In this document: in pieces, positions 1 through 8,580 of the stretch
How positions within the stretch are numbered: the first letter of the stretch is position 1
How the letters are laid out: every line of letters begins with the position of its first letter
The notes under the pieces: model-generated
Told to the model about the DNA's origin: nothing
The model's input: only the letters and a program-made list of their open reading frames with translations
Databases searched by the model: none
Position numbers and translations under genes: made by a program
Assembly (NCBI GenBank): GCA_048360435.1
Contig: DBGCOP010000027.1
Coordinates: 186,001-250,000, forward strand
Source of the DNA: Limenecus sp048360435
Lineage (GTDB): Bacteria > Cyanobacteriota > Vampirovibrionia > Gastranaerophilales > Gastranaerophilaceae
DNA: 64,000 bases
Direction of reading: 5' to 3'

Positions 1-341
1 TTTTGCACTGGGGTAAAGGCGATATTGATGAAGCAATAAAGGAATATGAGCTTTCTATCAAATATGATTCTACTTATGACATTGCATATAACAATCTTGG
101 TGTTATTTATCTTGATGATTTGGGAAGAGTCCAAAATGCTATTGAACTCTTTGAAAAAGCAATCAAATATAACCCTAATTATGCGTTGGCGCATTATAAC
201 CTTGGGCGTTCTGTGGCAATTAAGGGAGATAAGGTTGAAGCTGCTAAACTTTTTCAGATTGCAATGGACTTGAACAATGTTACAAATGAACTTGATCCAC
301 AGGAAATTACCGATAAAATTCAAGGTCTGTTTGATTCGTAA
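1..341 (+). CDS. TPR repeat protein, 3' end only
   Basis: The reading frame is open from the window edge and stops at 339-341, so only the last ~113 residues are seen. They hold two or three tetratricopeptide repeats: the pattern A-Y-N-N-L-G-x-I-Y ... A-I-E-L-F-E-K-A-I-K-Y-N-P is followed by A-H-Y-N-L-G-R ... A-A-K-L-F-Q-I-A-M. TPRs form helical scaffolds for protein binding; no catalytic domain is visible in this part. The thioesterase gene starts 22 bases downstream on the same strand and may be co-transcribed. The true start and the full domain set lie outside the window, so the role is unknown. Confidence 0.8.
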   Translation, partial: LHWGKGDIDEAIKEYELSIKYDSTYDIAYNNLGVIYLDDLGRVQNAIELFEKAIKYNPNYALAHYNLGRSVAIKGDKVEAAKLFQIAMDLNNVTNELDPQEITDKIQGLFDS

Positions 342-363
342 TTTGTAAAACAGTGGGGAATAT

Positions 364-783
364 ATGAAACATATAGATGAAATAAGAGTTTATTATGCTG
401 ATACGGATGCTTATGGTGTAGTATGGCACGGTGCATATCTGCGCTGGCTTGAAGCAGGCAGAATTGAATTTACTGATAAAGTTATGGGCTTGGACTTGAA
501 ACAGATGCAAGCGGATGGTTGCATTTTGCCGGTTGTTGAGTTGAATATAAAATATAAAATTTCAGCAAAACTAGATGATAATTTGATTCTTGAAACATAT
601 ATTGAAGAATTGCGTCCGAGTGCAATTGTCTTCAAACAGGTTTTGAAAAACAAGGATACCGGCATTATAAATATAACAGCTTCTGTTACTTGTGTTGCTG
701 TTGATACAAACACAAACAAAATGTTTAGACGACTTCCTTCTTTTATAATTGATGCTTATGAAAAAAATCTTTCAGCAGTTTAA
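364..783 (+). CDS. YbgC/4-hydroxybenzoyl-CoA thioesterase family acyl-CoA thioesterase
   Basis: A 139-residue single hot-dog-fold protein, the normal length for the YbgC/4HBT family, which hydrolyses acyl-CoA thioesters in the cytoplasm. Residues 9-29 carry the family signature Y-Y-A-D-T-D-A-Y-G-V-V-W-H-G, where the Asp before A-Y-G is the expected catalytic acid, followed by Y-L-R-W-L-E-A-G-R. The rest matches the usual strand pattern (V-V-E-L-N-I-K-Y, then L-E-T-Y-I-E-E-L). It follows a TPR gene by 22 bases and converges with leuD, whose stop abuts it. The acyl substrate cannot be told from sequence. Confidence 0.9.
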   Translation: MKHIDEIRVYYADTDAYGVVWHGAYLRWLEAGRIEFTDKVMGLDLKQMQADGCILPVVELNIKYKISAKLDDNLILETYIEELRPSAIVFKQVLKNKDTGIINITASVTCVAVDTNTNKMFRRLPSFIIDAYEKNLSAV

Positions 784-1284
784 TTAAACAAGATCAAAAT
801 CACCATGTTTTTTTAAATGTTCAATCAACCCTCCATCATTCAAGAGTTTTATCATTACATCAGGAAGTGGAGAAAATGTTATTTCTGTATTTTGAGTTAG
901 ATTTTTGACTATGCCTTTTTTTATGTCAATTTCTAATTCATCTTGTGCATTTATTTTATCTGTGTCGCATTCTATCAACAAAAGACCTATGTTGATTGCA
1001 TTTCTATAAAATATGCGTGCAAATGATTTTGCTAATACCGCACTGACTCCTGCTATTTTAATAATTTGTGGAGCATGTTCTCTTGAAGACCCGAGTCCAA
1101 AATTGTTGCCGGCAACAACAAAGTCACCTTTTTTCATTTTTGATGCAAAAGTTTCGTCTGCATCTTCAAGAACATGTTTGGCAAATTCATTTAAATCTGA
1201 ACGCAGATGAAACAGTCTCCCCGGGGCAATATGATCTGTACTTATATTGTCACCGAATTTAAATGCTTTGCCTCTATATTCCAT
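784..1284 (-). CDS. leuD: 3-isopropylmalate dehydratase small subunit (LeuD-type)
   Basis: Small subunit of the aconitase-like isomerase that converts 2- to 3-isopropylmalate in leucine synthesis, acting with LeuC. The 166 residues show the LeuD motifs G-D-N-I-S-T-D-H-I-A-P-G near the N-terminus and the substrate-specificity loop G-N-N-F-G-L-G-S-S-R-E-H-A-P. The start chosen is the ATG at 1284: GGAG lies 9 bases upstream, whereas the in-frame ATG five codons earlier (1299) has no ribosome site. LeuC is not in this window, so the partner is elsewhere or the protein serves a related hydro-lyase such as homoaconitase or methylsuccinate dehydratase. Confidence 0.9.
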   Translation of the reverse strand: MEYRGKAFKFGDNISTDHIAPGRLFHLRSDLNEFAKHVLEDADETFASKMKKGDFVVAGNNFGLGSSREHAPQIIKIAGVSAVLAKSFARIFYRNAINIGLLLIECDTDKINAQDELEIDIKKGIVKNLTQNTEITFSPLPDVMIKLLNDGGLIEHLKKHGDFDLV

Positions 1285-1366
1285 AATATTGCGCTCCATT
1301 GTGCTAAATACATTTCAAATTATAACATTTTAAATACATACTAGCAAAAACTTTTATATTTCTGTT

Positions 1367-1411
1367 CAAAAACAAAAGACCGGTTAATTTTCAACCGGTC
1401 TTTTGTTTTTG
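1367..1411 (-). terminator. Rho-independent terminator of the alcohol dehydrogenase gene
   Basis: A perfect 19-bp inverted repeat (arms 1367-1385 and 1393-1411, 7-base loop) with the GC core ACCGGTT/AACCGGT and A/T flanks. It sits 3 bases past the dehydrogenase stop. Its symmetry would let it stop transcription from either side. Confidence 0.9.
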
Positions 1412-1413
1412 TT

Positions 1414-2625
1414 TTATTTGCAAGGCTTCATTGATTCTTCATAAATTTGTTTTACACGCTCTTTTGTTGCTTCGTTAGGAGCAAGGCTCAATAAGAGGTC
1501 AAGAGAAGGTGTTGTAAAGCAAAGATCAACGAGTTTGTCTATATCTGCTTCTGTAAAGCCATCATCAGCAAGTTTTTGTGGAACTCCTACATCAGCAAGC
1601 CATTTTTCAACCATCTTAGCTGCTTTGTCAGCTTCATCGGGTGTTCCATTTAAGCCAGGAGCAATTGGCTCAAGAATATCAGCAAGTGTAGCTGCTTTAT
1701 CAGGATAAATTGCTTTAATTACAGCAGGCAATAGCATAGCCAGACCTAAGCCATGAGAGAGTTCGGGTTTTATTGCACTGAGCGGATGTTCGAGAGCGTG
1801 TGTGTAATGAAGCATACCATTGTCAAAACCAACCCCACCAAGCATTGATGCATATAAAAGATAATATCTCCATTCAGGATTTTCCAATTCTTCTGCTGCT
1901 TTTGGAAGGTATTTGGCAACGAGTCTTATTGTTTCTTTTGCTAAAGTGATTGAATAAGGAGATGCTACTTTTGATGTTGCTCCTTCAATTACATGGTTAA
2001 CTGCATCAATAGATGTGTATAAAGTTTGATTTTTAGACAATTTAGTCATTAATTGAGGATCATCTATTGAATAAGAAGGATAAATGCAATCATATGCTAT
2101 TGCTGGTTTGAAGTTCTTTTCAAGAAGTGTTGCAACAGCAAATCTGTTTACTTCTGTGCCTGTTCCATGTGTAAGATTGATAGCAACAATCGGAGCAGCC
2201 TTTTCAGCAGTGAACTTCCATTCATAGAGTTCGGCAGCTGTTTTTTCAGGATATTCAAGAAGAATAGCAACACTTTTGCCTGTATCAATCGGAGAACCTC
2301 CACCTATTGCGATAACTGCTTTTGCTCCGAATTCTTTTGCCATTGCGACAGCTTCATCAATAGCCGCAGTTGTAGGATTTGGTGTTACTTTTGCATAATT
2401 TATATAACCTATTGAGTTATTATTGAGAGCTTTTTCTACGTAATCCCAGGCACCTGTAACTTTGTATGCACCTTTTCCGCTGATTACTATAACTTTATCT
2501 ATGCCTTTTTTCTTAAGCTCTTGAGCTATATCTTCGATTTTTTTTATTGCTCCAACACCAAAAAAGACATTAGTCTTCATTCTGATTTCTTGAATTTCAT
2601 TAATTTTTACGTCTTTTTCCCACAT
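1414..2625 (-). CDS. Iron-containing alcohol dehydrogenase
   Basis: A 403-residue group III (iron-dependent) alcohol dehydrogenase, which interconverts alcohols and aldehydes or ketones with NAD(P)H, a common way to dispose of reductant in fermentation. The nucleotide loop G-G-G-S-P-I-D-T-G-K lies near residue 110. The metal-site region is intact: S-I-D-A-V-N-H-V-I-E-G, then L-S-H-G-L-G-L-A-M and the preceding H-A-L-E-H-P. A good ribosome site (AAGGA, 6 bases before ATG) supports the start. It is monocistronic, bounded by a strong terminator. Substrate (butanol, lactaldehyde, 1,3-propanediol or other) is not resolvable by eye. Confidence 0.92.
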   Translation of the reverse strand: MWEKDVKINEIQEIRMKTNVFFGVGAIKKIEDIAQELKKKGIDKVIVISGKGAYKVTGAWDYVEKALNNNSIGYINYAKVTPNPTTAAIDEAVAMAKEFGAKAVIAIGGGSPIDTGKSVAILLEYPEKTAAELYEWKFTAEKAAPIVAINLTHGTGTEVNRFAVATLLEKNFKPAIAYDCIYPSYSIDDPQLMTKLSKNQTLYTSIDAVNHVIEGATSKVASPYSITLAKETIRLVAKYLPKAAEELENPEWRYYLLYASMLGGVGFDNGMLHYTHALEHPLSAIKPELSHGLGLAMLLPAVIKAIYPDKAATLADILEPIAPGLNGTPDEADKAAKMVEKWLADVGVPQKLADDGFTEADIDKLVDLCFTTPSLDLLLSLAPNEATKERVKQIYEESMKPCK

Positions 2626-2732
2626 AATATGTCCTTTCTCTTCTATCCTTTACAAATCTATAATACACTATTTTTCACAAAAATATATCAAAATTTTGTC
2701 AAAAAAATTTTTTATTTTAAAATAAATACTGT

Positions 2733-4031
2733 ATGAAAAAGGTTTTTGTGACACTGGCTATATTATTGTATACAGGGCTTGGCGTTTTTGCTGATACCTC
2801 TTCTGAGCTTGCTCATTCTGAGGATGACAAATATAAAATCGGGCTTAAAGAAGCTATGGAAATGGCACTGGTCGGAAACATCGAGCTTCAGGAACAAAGA
2901 AAAAATCTTGGTATATCTCAGAATGATATAAAAGTAGCAAATGCACTTAAAAATCCTCAGTTTCAATCAAATTTTCTGATGGGGAGAATTGCCAGAGGAA
3001 ACTCTTCTCAATTTGGTTTAATGCTGCCTGTTGAAATTTCTAAAAGAGGAGCAAGAAAAAAATCGGCGGAAGCAGGGCTTTCGTATACAGAAAATAAAAT
3101 CAATGACTATGAGTTTAAACTTAAATTGAGAATACGAACATCATATTTCAATCTTTTGCTTGCAAAGTCAGACCTGAAGATTATGGAGGAAAGAAAAGAT
3201 CTTCTTGAAGATTTATATGAAATAGCAAAAAATAAACCTAAAAAATCTGAAAACTATGAAATAGATTTGTTACAAGCTGATATGAGACTTAAAAAGCAGC
3301 TTATTCAAATTAATAAAGCAAAAGCTAATGTAAGAACAGCACAGTATAATTTTAACAGAGTGCTGAATCTCGAAAATAATCTTACTCTCTATGATACAAA
3401 GGAAACATCTCTTTTCGACAGAAGTTTTGTTGCTGAAATTAATTTGCCGGGATATGATGAGCTGGAAGCTGCGGCATTTGAAAATCGTTATGATATCAAA
3501 ATGGCTGAAGCTAAGATTCTTAAAGCAAAACGTGATATTAGCGTAGCTGCAAAACAGAGAGTTCCTGATTTGTATCTTTCGGGAGGTTATGCTTTTGCGC
3601 ATGATGGGACTCCGGGTGCTTTTGTAGGAGCCGGATTAGATATTCCTTCGCTGTATTTGTATACTCCTGAAATTAAGAATGCAAAATTGAATTATGAAAA
3701 AGCACAGCTTGAGTACAATTCTATTATTAACATAACAAAAAATGTTATACATACCAATCATGATAAATTTATAATAGCTAAGGAGAATGTTGCACATTAT
3801 GATGCAATTTTAAAAGAGTCTGCTGAGATATTAAAACTTTCAAAACAGAGATATAAAAAAGGTAAAACTCCATTAACCAGTTTAATTATTGTAGAACATG
3901 CTCATCAGGAGCTTTTGAATGAATATATAAGTGCAATTGGTGTTTATTATAATGCATATATTTCTCTTATTCAAGAAATTGGGGTTGATAGTTTTAGTTC
4001 TGTTGTTCGTCAAGAGAATATTAACTTATAG
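2733..4031 (+). CDS. TolC-family outer membrane efflux protein
   Basis: A 432-residue outer membrane factor. Residues 1-20 form a signal peptide (M-K-K, hydrophobic core, V-F-A). The mature part has the two-fold layout of TolC proteins: long amphipathic helices, e.g. around 115-205 and 335-385, separated by short strands, with the helix opening G-L-K-E-A-M-E-M-A-L. Such trimers form the exit duct for inner-membrane pumps or type I secretion. No inner membrane or periplasmic partner is adjacent, unlike the second TolC-like gene at 9.1 kb, so this one may be shared by several pumps. It lies divergent from the alcohol dehydrogenase. Confidence 0.85.
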   Translation: MKKVFVTLAILLYTGLGVFADTSSELAHSEDDKYKIGLKEAMEMALVGNIELQEQRKNLGISQNDIKVANALKNPQFQSNFLMGRIARGNSSQFGLMLPVEISKRGARKKSAEAGLSYTENKINDYEFKLKLRIRTSYFNLLLAKSDLKIMEERKDLLEDLYEIAKNKPKKSENYEIDLLQADMRLKKQLIQINKAKANVRTAQYNFNRVLNLENNLTLYDTKETSLFDRSFVAEINLPGYDELEAAAFENRYDIKMAEAKILKAKRDISVAAKQRVPDLYLSGGYAFAHDGTPGAFVGAGLDIPSLYLYTPEIKNAKLNYEKAQLEYNSIINITKNVIHTNHDKFIIAKENVAHYDAILKESAEILKLSKQRYKKGKTPLTSLIIVEHAHQELLNEYISAIGVYYNAYISLIQEIGVDSFSSVVRQENINL

Positions 4032-4105
4032 ATAAAAATAAAAAAGTAGACTTTTTCTATCATTTGACGCATAGTGGTAAAAGTACAAAAAGAAAAGGGT
4101 TAACT

Positions 4106-4405
4106 ATGAGTTACGAAGACAGACAAATTACATGTGCAGATTGTGGTGCTGAATTTACTTTTTCGGCAGATGATCAGGAGTATTATGCTTCTAAAGGATA
4201 TTCTGATCCTAAAAGATGTCCTTCTTGCAGAGCTGTAAAAAAAGCACAAAACAGAGGCGGTCATGGATCAAGAGGCGGCTATGGACATAACAGACCACAG
4301 TTCAAAGTAACATGTTCAGCTTGCGGTTGTGAAACCACTGTTCCTTTTGAACCAAAAGGTGACAGACCAGTATATTGTTCAGACTGTTATAGAAATATGC
4401 AGTAG
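4106..4405 (+). CDS. Double zinc-ribbon protein with a CxxC-x17-CxxC domain
   Basis: A 99-residue protein with two four-cysteine zinc modules. The first is C-A-D-C ... C-P-S-C (about residues 10-45). A Gly/Arg/His-rich linker follows, then C-S-A-C, exactly 17 residues, C-S-D-C, the spacing that defines the small CxxC-x17-CxxC family. Eight metal-binding cysteines suggest nucleic-acid or protein binding; function is unknown. The ATG at 4106 is chosen because AAGGG lies 7 bases upstream; an earlier in-frame start at 4064 would add residues that do not look like this family. A hairpin terminator follows at 4505. Confidence 0.8.
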   Translation: MSYEDRQITCADCGAEFTFSADDQEYYASKGYSDPKRCPSCRAVKKAQNRGGHGSRGGYGHNRPQFKVTCSACGCETTVPFEPKGDRPVYCSDCYRNMQ

Positions 4406-4504
4406 GCAAATAAACGCAAATAAATAAAAAAAACAATAAGTTTTCGAACAGAAGCTTTTGCAACTAATAGTTAACTTATAAATAATTTTTAAAATTTATG
4501 TAAG

Positions 4505-4525
4505 GCCCTGAAATTCAGGGCTTTT
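4505..4525 (+). terminator. Probable terminator
   Basis: Hairpin GCCCTG/CAGGGC with a 5-base loop followed by TTTT. It lies 100 bases past the zinc-ribbon gene and before the PerR promoter. The short stem and T-run make it a moderate call. Confidence 0.6.
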
Positions 4526-4597
4526 GCGCTATAAATACGGTTTTATGTTTAGAGCATGTTTTTTAGGGGTATTGTAAATAAACATATCCAAAAGGGG

Positions 4598-4647
4598 TTG
4601 CATAAAATGTAGAATCTGTTATACTTTAATAAGAACAATTCTTATTA
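4598..4647 (+). promoter_or_regulatory. Promoter with overlapping Fur/PerR-type operator
   Basis: A sigma-70-like promoter, TTGCAT (4598-4603) and TATACT (4620-4625) with a 16-base spacer, runs straight into a perfect inverted repeat: arms TAATAAGAA (4627-4635) and TTCTTATTA (4639-4647), CAA between. The repeat covers the expected transcription start, 10 bases before the Fur-family ATG, and resembles PerR/Fur boxes in size and AT content. This placement predicts auto-repression of the whole three-gene operon. Confidence 0.75.
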
Positions 4648-4657
4648 AGGAATTATT

Positions 4658-5113
4658 ATGAATAAGGATAAGGAAAAATATCTAAACGAAAGGGTCGATC
4701 AACTTAAGCTTGCCTGTCAGCAAAAGGGCATGAGAGTTACACAGCAAAGAATTGAAATCTTTAAAGAAGTTGCAAAATCCTGTGCTCATCCGGACGCGGA
4801 AACCGTTTATGAATGCGTTAAGGAAAGAATGCCTAATGTTTCTATCGATACGGTTTATAGAACACTTGCTTCACTTGAAGAGTTGAATATGATTTTTCGG
4901 GTGGATAATCAATTACCGAAGGCTAGATTTGATGCTGACAAAACCCCGCACCACCATTTTTTATGTATTGAGTGTAATGAAGTTTATGATATTTTCCTGG
5001 CGCCCGGTGAAGAACTGGTTTTACCAAAAAATGCTGAACAGTATGGTAGAATAAAAGATGTAAATTTACAGATAAGAGGTATCTGTAATAAATGCTTAAA
5101 ACGTAAAAAATAG
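4658..5113 (+). CDS. perR: Fur-family regulator, probably PerR (peroxide sensor)
   Basis: A 151-residue Fur-family repressor. An N-terminal winged helix (residues ~15-85, with T-Q-Q-R and S-I-D-T-V-Y-R-T-L) precedes a metal-binding dimer domain. The structural zinc site has both pairs, C103-x2-C106 and C143-x2-C146. The regulatory site has H44, D92, H98-H100 and D111, which match the His/Asp set (H37, D85, H91, H93, D104) of Bacillus PerR, including Asp where Fur normally has Glu. PerR is inactivated when bound iron reacts with peroxide. Rubredoxin and rubrerythrin follow directly, so peroxide control is more likely than iron-uptake control. Confidence 0.82.
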   Translation: MNKDKEKYLNERVDQLKLACQQKGMRVTQQRIEIFKEVAKSCAHPDAETVYECVKERMPNVSIDTVYRTLASLEELNMIFRVDNQLPKARFDADKTPHHHFLCIECNEVYDIFLAPGEELVLPKNAEQYGRIKDVNLQIRGICNKCLKRKK

Positions 5114-5133
5114 AAAACTAAGGAGAGAATGAA

Positions 5134-5271
5134 ATGAAAAAATTTGTATGTAATGTATGTGGTTATGTATATGATCCGGCTGAAAACGGAAATGTAGCAT
5201 TTGAAGACTTACCGGAAGATTATACTTGTCCTTTATGCGGAGTAGGAAAAGAAGATTTTTCGGAAGAATAA
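5134..5271 (+). CDS. Rubredoxin
   Basis: A 45-residue protein with the rubredoxin signature: C-N-V-C-G-Y-V-Y-D-P at the start and C-P-L-C-G-V-G-K-E-D-F near the end. The four cysteines would hold a single iron. It is slightly short because the family's middle loop is trimmed. AAGGAGAG lies 8 bases before the ATG. Rubredoxin passes electrons to rubrerythrin, the next gene 25 bases on, for peroxide reduction in anaerobes. The upstream neighbour is the PerR-like gene (20-base gap), so the three form one operon. Confidence 0.95.
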   Translation: MKKFVCNVCGYVYDPAENGNVAFEDLPEDYTCPLCGVGKEDFSEE

Positions 5272-5296
5272 ATTAAAAACGCTAAAGGAGAATAGT

Positions 5297-5836
5297 ATGG
5301 ATTTAAAAGGGTCTAAAACAGAAAAGAACTTGATGGAAGCATTCGCAGGAGAATCTCAGGCACGCAACAAATATACTTATTACGCATCTCAAGCTAAGAA
5401 GGAAGGATACGTGCAAATATCAAAGATTTTTGAAGCAACAGCTGACAACGAAAAAGAACATGCAAAGTTATGGTTTAAACTTTTGCATGACGGACAAATT
5501 GCAAATACAATGAAGAACCTTGAAGACGCAGCAAACGGCGAAAACTATGAATGGACTGAAATGTATGCGCAATTTGCTAAAGAAGCTAAGGAAGAAGGCT
5601 TTAACGATATTGCTTTCTTATTCGAAAAAGTAGCCGAAATAGAAAAACACCATGAAGAAAGATACAAAAAACTTCTGGCTAACATAACAGAAGGCAGAGT
5701 TTTCGAAAAAGAAGAAGAGGTTGAATGGGAATGTGCAAATTGCGGATTCAGACACAGAGGTAAAAAGTCTGTTGAGATGTGTCCGGTTTGTAAACATCCA
5801 AAAGCTTATTTCTTTAAAGTTGAAAACCAGTATTAA
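5297..5836 (+). CDS. rbr: Rubrerythrin
   Basis: A 179-residue rubrerythrin, a non-haem di-iron peroxidase of anaerobes. The N-terminal ferritin-like four-helix domain has the E-x6-Y and E-x2-H di-iron ligands (A-F-A-G-E-S-Q-A near residue 16; D-N-E-K-E-H near 50; E-K-V-A-E-I-E-K-H-H-E near 115). A C-terminal rubredoxin-like domain has C-A-N-C-G and C-P-V-C-K-H-P. AAAGGAG lies 6 bases before the start. As last gene of the PerR-like operon it is expected to be induced by peroxide and to receive electrons from the adjacent rubredoxin. Confidence 0.97.
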   Translation: MDLKGSKTEKNLMEAFAGESQARNKYTYYASQAKKEGYVQISKIFEATADNEKEHAKLWFKLLHDGQIANTMKNLEDAANGENYEWTEMYAQFAKEAKEEGFNDIAFLFEKVAEIEKHHEERYKKLLANITEGRVFEKEEEVEWECANCGFRHRGKKSVEMCPVCKHPKAYFFKVENQY

Positions 5837-5861
5837 TCCGGTACAAATACTCGAAAAATAT

Positions 5862-5892
5862 AAGGCAGTCTTGAATAAGAGGCTGCCTTTAC
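5862..5892. terminator. Bidirectional terminator between rubrerythrin and emrB
   Basis: Stem AAGGCAG/CTGCCTT (5862-5868, 5883-5889) is continued by TCTT/AAGA across a small bulge. It has A/T flanks on both sides and lies between two convergent genes, 25 bases after rubrerythrin and 3 bases after the efflux gene. Confidence 0.75.
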
Positions 5893-5894
5893 TT

Positions 5895-7463
5895 TTAATT
5901 TTCTTTTTTGGGAACTTTTAATAAAAATCCAAAGGGTATTAATATAAAAGCTATCAGCGCAAACATTTCAAAAACATCTACATATGCCATTAATTTTGAT
6001 TGGGCAAGCAGTTGTTTATAAAGTAAGGCTCCTGCTTTGTGGATGGCTGTGTTGCTTGATAGTGACATAAAATTACCGGCTATTGCGTGAAGTTTATTTT
6101 GAAAGATTAAATTAAAATCAGATAAGTGCCTTACAAGGTATGTCTGGTGAAGTTGGGATAGTCTTGCGACGAGAGTTGAGGACATTGAAACAACAAAAGC
6201 TGTCATAACACATTTACACAAACTGTGAAGACCTGCTCCATTTGAGAGTTCTGTCTTTGGAAGGGTTCCCAGTACCAGACCTGAAACCGGAATAAAAACC
6301 AGTATTACTCCTATTCCCATTAAAATATTAGGTATTACTACATAATCAAATGATATGGAAAGATTCAGGTTAGCATACATTATTGTAGAAAGCCCAAGGA
6401 AGAAAAAACCTGATGCTATTAATATTCTGTTGTCTAAATATTCAACCATTGGTCCTATTAATATAAGCATAACAATACATGAAAAGACTCTCGGAGCAAG
6501 AGACAAACCTGAGAGCATTGCATTGTATCCCATAAGACTTTGTAAAAAGCTTGGAAGCAGAACAATCGTTACATATATAATCATATTTACTGAAGCACCG
6601 AGAACAGTACCTATAAAAAAGTTTTTGTCTTTAAATACTCTCAAATTTACAATAGGAGCTTTGTATTCCAGCTCCCAAACTATGAAAAATACAAAGGCGA
6701 AGGCAGATATACCTGTAAGCCAGCAAACCCATGTACAGTCAAACCAGTTGTATTGCTGTCCTTTGTCTAATACTATCTGCATTGTTAAAAGCCAGATAAC
6801 AAGAGCAATGAAACCTACAAAATCTACTTTTGTCGGTTTTTTACGTTCTTTCAGTTCTGCAATATTGCAATGTACCAGAACGACCGAGAATATACCTATC
6901 GGGATGTTTGCCAGATATATCCATTGCCAAGCAGAATTATCTACAATAAAACCTCCAAAAGTCGGACCTAAAATAGAAAATACCATAACGGCAAGTCCGA
7001 AAAGAGCCATTGCCTGACCTCTTTTGTTGTAAGGAAAACTGGCTATCAATATGGCCTGTGATATTGGCATCATCGGTCCACCGCCTATACCTTGAATAAG
7101 TCGTCCGACAACGAGCATATTTAAGCTGGGGGCCATAGCACAAATTAATGAACCTATTGTGAAAATGGTTATGAATACCTTTAAGAACAATACTCTACCC
7201 ATATAGTTTTCCAACCAGCCTGTCAGAGGAATGAGAATGGCGTTTGCTATCATATATGTTGTTATAACCCAGTTAGCTTCATCAACAGTTGAACCGAAAT
7301 ATCCTGCTATGTACGGTATAGCAACGTTTGTAGCAGAAGTAGCCAGCATAGCAAAGGATGTAGGAAGCAAAATAGAAAATGCCACAAGCCAGATAGGCAT
7401 TTCTTTTTTCTTTATTTTAGGCAGAGGATTGCCTGTTGCTGTTAATGTTTCAGCTGAGCTCAT
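5895..7463 (-). CDS. emrB: DHA2-family (EmrB/QacA) multidrug MFS transporter
   Basis: A 522-residue major facilitator protein of the 14-helix DHA2 type, which exports drugs using the proton gradient in the inner membrane. It shows the long run of hydrophobic helices from residue ~25, the loop motif G-W-L-E-N-Y-M-G-R-V and the antiporter region G-R-L-I-Q-G-I-G-G-G-P-M-M-P typical of EmrB. The start has AAGG 8 bases upstream and follows emrA by 9 bases. With the membrane-fusion protein and the divergent TolC-like gene it would make a complete tripartite pump. The MarR repressor heads the operon. Confidence 0.92.
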   Translation of the reverse strand: MSSAETLTATGNPLPKIKKKEMPIWLVAFSILLPTSFAMLATSATNVAIPYIAGYFGSTVDEANWVITTYMIANAILIPLTGWLENYMGRVLFLKVFITIFTIGSLICAMAPSLNMLVVGRLIQGIGGGPMMPISQAILIASFPYNKRGQAMALFGLAVMVFSILGPTFGGFIVDNSAWQWIYLANIPIGIFSVVLVHCNIAELKERKKPTKVDFVGFIALVIWLLTMQIVLDKGQQYNWFDCTWVCWLTGISAFAFVFFIVWELEYKAPIVNLRVFKDKNFFIGTVLGASVNMIIYVTIVLLPSFLQSLMGYNAMLSGLSLAPRVFSCIVMLILIGPMVEYLDNRILIASGFFFLGLSTIMYANLNLSISFDYVVIPNILMGIGVILVFIPVSGLVLGTLPKTELSNGAGLHSLCKCVMTAFVVSMSSTLVARLSQLHQTYLVRHLSDFNLIFQNKLHAIAGNFMSLSSNTAIHKAGALLYKQLLAQSKLMAYVDVFEMFALIAFILIPFGFLLKVPKKEN

Positions 7464-7472
7464 ATTTTTGCC

Positions 7473-8570
7473 TTATTTTACTTTTACTTCAGGAACAACT
7501 GACATTCCCGGTACAATGTTGTATTTTGAAATATCTTCTTCAAATACTATTTTTACAGGAACTCTCTGCACAATTTTTACATAGCTGCCAACAGCATTTT
7601 CCGGAGGGAAAAGGCTTGCTTTTGCGCCTGTTGCTCTTTGTATGCTGTCAACTCTCCCCTTGAACTTTTTACCGGGGTAAGTATCAATTTTTATTTTTAC
7701 ATTTTGCCCTATTTTCATATTTGTCAGCTGTGTTTCTTTGAAGTTTGCAACAACCCAGACTTTTTCAGGTACTATTGCAAACATTGGTTGGGCTATTTGT
7801 ACATAATTACCCTGCTCAACGTTTCTGTTTGTAATCAGACCGTCTTGGGGGGCATAAATTTTTGTATAGGAAAGATTGAGTTCATCAGCTTTTACTTCAG
7901 CCTCTAATTTTTCTATTTCTGCTAGTGTTGCTTCTTTTTTTGCTTTAGCTGATTCAAGCATTGCTTTGGCTGCTTTTTCTTTTTCAATTGCAGATTTATG
8001 ATTTGATTGAGCGACTGTAAGACCTGTTTTGCTTGAATCAAAGTCTTGTTTTGAAGTGATACCTTCTTTATACATAGAAGAATATCTTTTAAAATCTTTT
8101 TGGGCAAAATCAAGTTTTGATTTTGTTGCTATTACATCGTGTCCTGATTCTTCCACTCCTGATTCGGATTTTGTTATGTCTTTTTCAGATATGTTTAAAG
8201 AGGCTTTAGCTTCTGCAAGTTTTGCTTTTGTTTGGGCAAGTTTGACTTCATAATCATTCGGGTCGATTACTATAAGTAAATCACCTTTTTTCACAGGCTG
8301 GTTATCAGTTATAAGCATTTGTTCAACAGGCCCTGCTACTCTTGGTGCAACAGAGACAATGTGTCCTTCAACAAAAGCATCATCTGTTGATTGATAAAAA
8401 ATAGAGTGAATCATAAAATATATCCCGACGAGTAAAAATACAATGGCTGTTATTGCGGGAACTATTACTCTTTTTTTCTTATAACTTGGACGGTTGTCCT
8501 CATCTTCTTCATCATTTGTTTCTTCTGTTTGTGGTTTAGTTATTTCGTCATTATTTTCGTTAGTGCTCAT
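7473..8570 (-). CDS. emrA: HlyD/EmrA-family membrane fusion protein
   Basis: A 365-residue periplasmic adaptor. An acidic, charged cytoplasmic tail (residues 1-30) leads to one membrane helix (~35-55). Then come the biotinyl-lipoyl half (P-V-K-K-G-D-L-L at ~80), a long coiled coil rich in Lys/Ala/Glu (~95-205), the second lipoyl half (A-P-Q-D-G-L-I-T-N-R-N) and beta-barrel domains. It bridges EmrB-type pumps to an outer membrane channel. It lies second in the marR-emrA-emrB operon, with gaps of 10 and 9 bases on its two sides. Confidence 0.92.
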   Translation of the reverse strand: MSTNENNDEITKPQTEETNDEEDEDNRPSYKKKRVIVPAITAIVFLLVGIYFMIHSIFYQSTDDAFVEGHIVSVAPRVAGPVEQMLITDNQPVKKGDLLIVIDPNDYEVKLAQTKAKLAEAKASLNISEKDITKSESGVEESGHDVIATKSKLDFAQKDFKRYSSMYKEGITSKQDFDSSKTGLTVAQSNHKSAIEKEKAAKAMLESAKAKKEATLAEIEKLEAEVKADELNLSYTKIYAPQDGLITNRNVEQGNYVQIAQPMFAIVPEKVWVVANFKETQLTNMKIGQNVKIKIDTYPGKKFKGRVDSIQRATGAKASLFPPENAVGSYVKIVQRVPVKIVFEEDISKYNIVPGMSVVPEVKVK

Positions 8571-8580
8571 ATATACCTTT

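Noticed and set aside
6355..7017. 220-codon open frame antisense to emrB
   Set aside because: It mirrors the membrane-protein codons of emrB, has no ribosome site and no domain; the sense gene has clear family motifs.
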